Part shown: piece after piece, positions 61,182-64,000 of the stretch
How positions within the stretch are numbered: the first letter of the stretch is position 1
How the letters are laid out: each line of letters opens with the position of its first letter
From: CAZDCD01 sp964503885
GTDB taxonomy: Bacteria; Bacteroidota; Bacteroidia; Bacteroidales; UBA10428
DNA length: 64,000 nt
Assembly: GCA_964503885.1 (NCBI GenBank)
Contig: CAZDCD010000023.1
Span: forward strand, 1-64,000
Direction of reading: 5' to 3'
Translations under genes and position numbers: made by a program
Notes under the pieces: generated by a model
What the model was told of the DNA's origin: nothing
What the model saw: only the letters and a program-made list of their open reading frames with translations
Databases searched by the model: none

Positions 61182-63256
61182 TGAATTCCTGTGAAAACCG
61201 CCTTAATTTTCTGCTCCCGTGTTATGAGTACCGAATAAACAACCTCAAGCAATTGGGCTGATTTGATTGGCTTGGAAAGAAAATCCACGCAACCTGATTT
61301 GAGGCAAATTTCGCGGTCGTTATCCATAACGTAAGCAGTCTGGGCAACAATCGGAAGTTCAGGCCGTATGGTACGGATATAGTTAATCGCTTCAAGACCG
61401 TTGATCTCCGGCATCTTGATATCCATAAGAACCATGTCGATATCCCGATTCGTCTCAGCCATGTTTACTGCTTCGAGGCCATTTTTTGCCCAGAGGATTT
61501 TGACTCCGGTATTTTTCAGGATCTCAGTCAGGTAAAAAAAATTGATCTCTTCATCTTCTGCGATCAGGATGGTATATTTTTTCAGGGGAAACTTTTTCTG
61601 AAATACAGGAAAGTGGATCTTTTTTTTCTCAGTCTTCGTTGCTACTCCAAATTCTATCGGAATAACAAAGTAGAATGTGGAACCCTGGCCGACTTCGGAT
61701 TCCACCCAGATATCCCCACCGAGAAGATTCACAATATTGCGTGTAATGGCAAGGCCCAGACCTGTTCCGCCATGTTCTTTCGTATAGCTGCTCTCAAGCT
61801 GAAAAAAACGTTCAAAAACAGCATCAAGCTTTTTCCTGGGAATGCCACAGCCGGTATCCTTCACATAGCATAGCATGTTCTTATCATCGATCTGCTTGCA
61901 GCCAAACTGGACATAGCCTTTGCCTGTAAATTTCAAGGCATTGCTCAGCAGGTTGCTGAACACCTGCTTTAACCTGTCGGGATCGGTGATCAGGTTTTTA
62001 GCGCTGAGTTTGTCAATATCAAGGATCAGGTCAATGTCAGCCTTATTTTCCTTTTTTAAAAATTCATCGAAAATGGAATGCAGTTCCTCGAGGAGTTCAT
62101 GGATATTGCATTCAATTGGCCTGATCTTGAATTGTTTTGAATCTAATTTTGCAATATCAATGATATCTTCGATCAGTTTAAGCAGGTTATTGCCGCTCTT
62201 CTGGATCAGCTTCAGGTATTCATGACGTTCCTCATTGCTCATATTTTCATTAATCATGAGGTCTGAAAAACCGATGATGGCATTCATGGGTGTCCTGATC
62301 TCGTGACTGAGGTTTGCCAGGAATGCCGTTTTCAGATTATCGCCCTCCTCGGCTTTTATTTTTGCCAGTTCCAGCTGGTGTTCCATCTCCTTTCTTTCGG
62401 TAAGGTCATCGAACATAATTACCGTACCGTTAAGCTTTTCGCTGATATCTATCATCTTCTTCAGCTTGATGCGAAAGAACCGTTTTCCGACATTGGTATC
62501 AAGAAACGATTCGTATGCAATTTCGTGCAGGCTCGACCGGATAAAATCGTTCAGTCTTTCACTAACAGATCGTAATGCTTCTCCCGATCGTACTTCATTA
62601 TAATAAAGTGTGCCGTCAATTTTGATATCCGAGAATAGTTTTGAGGCAGCCAGGTTGAAATTCACAATACGGTTGTTCCCGTCAAGAACGATGAGGGGTG
62701 AGTAGAATCCTTCGAAAATAGTGAGGTACTTGTTCTTCTCATTGGTCAGATTTCTGTTTGCCGACTGCAGTTCTGTAATAATCTCATCCCCGGAATGCGA
62801 CGACCATTCTTTGGTATAGGCTATTTCAATCCTGTCAAATGCCCTTTCCGTAAAATATTGAAAGTGTTTCTTTCCCTGATCACTGAGGTGTGAATATACA
62901 ATCAGATCGTAATACGATTGCCTGTAGTATTTCATCAATCCCATAAACATGCTTATCGTAACCCCGCGGCTGCGGTGTTTTTGAGCTTCGGTCAAACCAA
63001 ATTCCGAAGCCGGATCGTGAACATAGTCATCATCGGGATCGAATTCCGGAATTTTATCCCCAAATGCTTCAATGGCCTGGATCAGAGAACCGGATAATCC
63101 GTTAACAGATAAACGCCAGGCCTCCCGCAGCGTTGGGGTATATTTGGTAAAATCATTCTGTATGGCATATTCCAGTACCTTTTTCATCAACCATTCTTCG
63201 TTTTGCCGGAGCAGCTCAATAAAGGAACCTATATGCAATCCCCGTTTCCTGTTCAT
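61169..63256 (-). CDS. Hybrid histidine kinase with C-terminal receiver domain
   Basis: A 695-residue cytosolic sensor. The N-terminal 165 residues are helical (FIELLRQNEEWLMKKVLEY, reminiscent of RsbR-type sensor domains), then a PAS-like domain (about 190-300, SPLIVLDGNNRIVNFN), the dimerisation H box in LANLSHEIRTPMNA (about 317-330), the HATPase domain and a receiver (phosphoacceptor in DMVLMDIKMP, near residue 600). No membrane helix is present, so the signal is internal. No partner regulator lies beside it. Confidence 0.9.
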   Translation of the reverse strand: MNRKRGLHIGSFIELLRQNEEWLMKKVLEYAIQNDFTKYTPTLREAWRLSVNGLSGSLIQAIEAFGDKIPEFDPDDDYVHDPASEFGLTEAQKHRSRGVTISMFMGLMKYYRQSYYDLIVYSHLSDQGKKHFQYFTERAFDRIEIAYTKEWSSHSGDEIITELQSANRNLTNEKNKYLTIFEGFYSPLIVLDGNNRIVNFNLAASKLFSDIKIDGTLYYNEVRSGEALRSVSERLNDFIRSSLHEIAYESFLDTNVGKRFFRIKLKKMIDISEKLNGTVIMFDDLTERKEMEHQLELAKIKAEEGDNLKTAFLANLSHEIRTPMNAIIGFSDLMINENMSNEERHEYLKLIQKSGNNLLKLIEDIIDIAKLDSKQFKIRPIECNIHELLEELHSIFDEFLKKENKADIDLILDIDKLSAKNLITDPDRLKQVFSNLLSNALKFTGKGYVQFGCKQIDDKNMLCYVKDTGCGIPRKKLDAVFERFFQLESSYTKEHGGTGLGLAITRNIVNLLGGDIWVESEVGQGSTFYFVIPIEFGVATKTEKKKIHFPVFQKKFPLKKYTILIAEDEEINFFYLTEILKNTGVKILWAKNGLEAVNMAETNRDIDMVLMDIKMPEINGLEAINYIRTIRPELPIVAQTAYVMDNDREICLKSGCVDFLSKPIKSAQLLEVVYSVLITREQKIKAVFTGIHEKK

Positions 63257-63321
63257 ACAAATACTCCCCTCTCAGATTAGAATTTTGGATATTCTGTCGT
63301 TAATTTACCACACCCTTCTAA

Positions 63322-63329
63322 CAAAATTA
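63322..63329 (-). promoter_or_regulatory. -7 box of the hybrid kinase gene
   Basis: TAATTTTG on the minus strand matches TAnnTTTG, 65 bases before the hybrid kinase ATG. A TTTG lies 16 bases further upstream rather than the usual 20. The gene also has a GGGGAG ribosome binding site. Confidence 0.45.
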
Positions 63330-63411
63330 CGTTCAGAACATGTAGCAAACAGAAAGGGCAGTATGAGATTAATTACCGCATACAGGTGATATTGATCACT
63401 CAATTAACCAA

Positions 63412-63843
63412 TCATGAATGGAATTTACGAAGGGATTTCTGGGGTAAATTTCTGAGAGTAAAAGCAGTAGTAATAATATCAATGGTTCTTAATTTATCGG
63501 CGATTTCCTGAACTTTTTTTTCGGAGATTTCGCCGCCGACCTGAAGAAAAAAATCAACATTCCTGTATTCATGCAATAAGAAGCCGTTGCTGCACCTGTT
63601 CGAAATAAGATCGAACTTCAGATAAAGTTCCTCATCATGAAAACTGAATACGCTAAATTCCTGGTCTTCATCAAGCTGCTCGTTAAATGCCTTCAGGTTA
63701 TCGGTACGTTTCAGCTCAAAGCCAAGTGTCCTGTTTATGCTCCAGGACAACCTGTAGTCGTTTTCATGAGATGATATGGCGACAAGAAAAAAGTCCTGGA
63801 CAGGTTTTACAGTTAACCGGTGTATTTTTTTTTTGTCCACCAC
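63412..63843 (-). CDS. IPExxxVDY-family protein
   Basis: A 143-residue protein of the small Bacteroidota IPExxxVDY family, here with the signature LHEYRNVDFFL (about residues 92-102) and a conserved YRLSWSINRTLGFEL segment (about 30-44). The function is unknown. It begins with GTG at 63843, 7 bases after the RNase III gene, and is probably translated with it. Confidence 0.75.
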   Translation of the reverse strand: MVDKKKIHRLTVKPVQDFFLVAISSHENDYRLSWSINRTLGFELKRTDNLKAFNEQLDEDQEFSVFSFHDEELYLKFDLISNRCSNGFLLHEYRNVDFFLQVGGEISEKKVQEIADKLRTIDIITTAFTLRNLPQKSLRKFHS

Positions 63844-63850
63844 TTTTTAG

Positions 63851-64000
63851 TTATAAGGGTTCTTCCTCAATGATCTTCAATGCCTGATGTGCTGCGTTCT
63901 GTTCAGCTTCTTTCTTTGATGAGCCTATTCCCCTCCCGACAATTTTATCGACGATGATCAGGTGGGAAACAAACAGCGTATTGGTATCGTTTGATTCCTC
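63851..64000 (-). CDS. rnc: Ribonuclease III, C-terminal end (truncated by the window)
   Basis: The last 49 codons and stop are in the window. They encode the end of a double-stranded-RNA-binding domain (LFVSHLIIVDKIVGRGIG, then SSKKEAEQNAAHQALK). Together with the downstream IPExxxVDY gene, an arrangement common in the phylum, this supports RNase III, which cuts double-stranded RNA in rRNA maturation. The catalytic domain lies outside the window. Confidence 0.8.
   Translation of the reverse strand, partial: EESNDTNTLFVSHLIIVDKIVGRGIGSSKKEAEQNAAHQALKIIEEEPL

Overview
This window is a moderately AT-rich chromosomal segment of a Bacteroidota bacterium, most likely in or near the Bacteroidales. 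The evidence is the gene set: a MurF-alanine racemase fusion, ribosomal protein L31 type B, the GlmU-like nucleotidyltransferase typical of the phylum, IPExxxVDY and SiaC (DUF1987) proteins, PD40 and TonB-plug proteins without a barrel, an UpxY-type NusG paralogue, RprXY and two LytS/LytTR pairs. Several start sites carry the Bacteroidota -7 box TAnnTTTG, and ribosome binding sites are weak. I see no rRNA, CRISPR array, insertion sequence or prophage.

Layout. 1-12 kb: tRNA-His, a class V aminotransferase, an acyltransferase-like protein, L31, a GlmU-like enzyme, Lon (behind a sigma-54-type promoter), GltX, an Mn-type and an Fe-type superoxide dismutase in tandem, and RsmI. 12-19 kb: thymidine kinase, MurF-Alr, two glycosyltransferases, a PchB-like chorismate mutase and a DRE-TIM lyase. 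19-25.8 kb: methyltransferase, TPR protein and aldo-keto reductase on the minus strand, TatD and TcdA on the plus strand, then an ARPP-1 and von Willebrand A lipoprotein pair. 26-34.7 kb: a TPR LytS/LytTR system, a patatin, a decayed D-lactate dehydrogenase, a PD40 protein, RNase R and SiaC. 35-41.3 kb: a TolC/MFP/RND efflux operon. 41.5-43.6 kb: two tandem beta-decarboxylating dehydrogenases, the second (leuB) broken by a TGA codon. 43.6-48.9 kb: an orphan UpxY, a LiaF-like/LytS/LytTR operon, an M48 protein whose catalytic Glu is Gln, and a PagL-like lipid A deacylase. 49.3-55.8 kb: the operon leuA-leuC-leuD-cimA behind a leader, then YebC. 56-64 kb: an MG2/TonB-plug protein, RprXY, a hybrid histidine kinase, an IPExxxVDY protein and the end of RNase III.

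Main regulatory observations. (1) The leu operon has a complete-looking attenuator: a 21-codon leader peptide with 11 Leu/Ile codons, a perfect 10-bp antiterminator and a competing 10-bp terminator. With cimA in the operon, joint Leu/Ile control makes sense. (2) The LiaF/LytS/LytTR operon and the RND efflux operon share a direct repeat, GTTTACCGA-N12-GTTTACCGA (21-bp pitch), at the same distance from the -7 box and in the direction of transcription. This suggests one envelope-stress regulon. The other LytTR pair has its own 21-bp-pitch repeat (CACTTAGT). (3) A roughly 100-bp element with three tandem TTATCG-N5-CGATAA dyads, 21-22 bp apart, occurs twice in opposite orientation (7.6 kb and 49.1 kb). 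(4) Three genes carry lesions in conserved sites: ldhA (start codon, 2-bp insertion, Rossmann glycine), leuB (nonsense codon) and the M48 protein (HQVAH).
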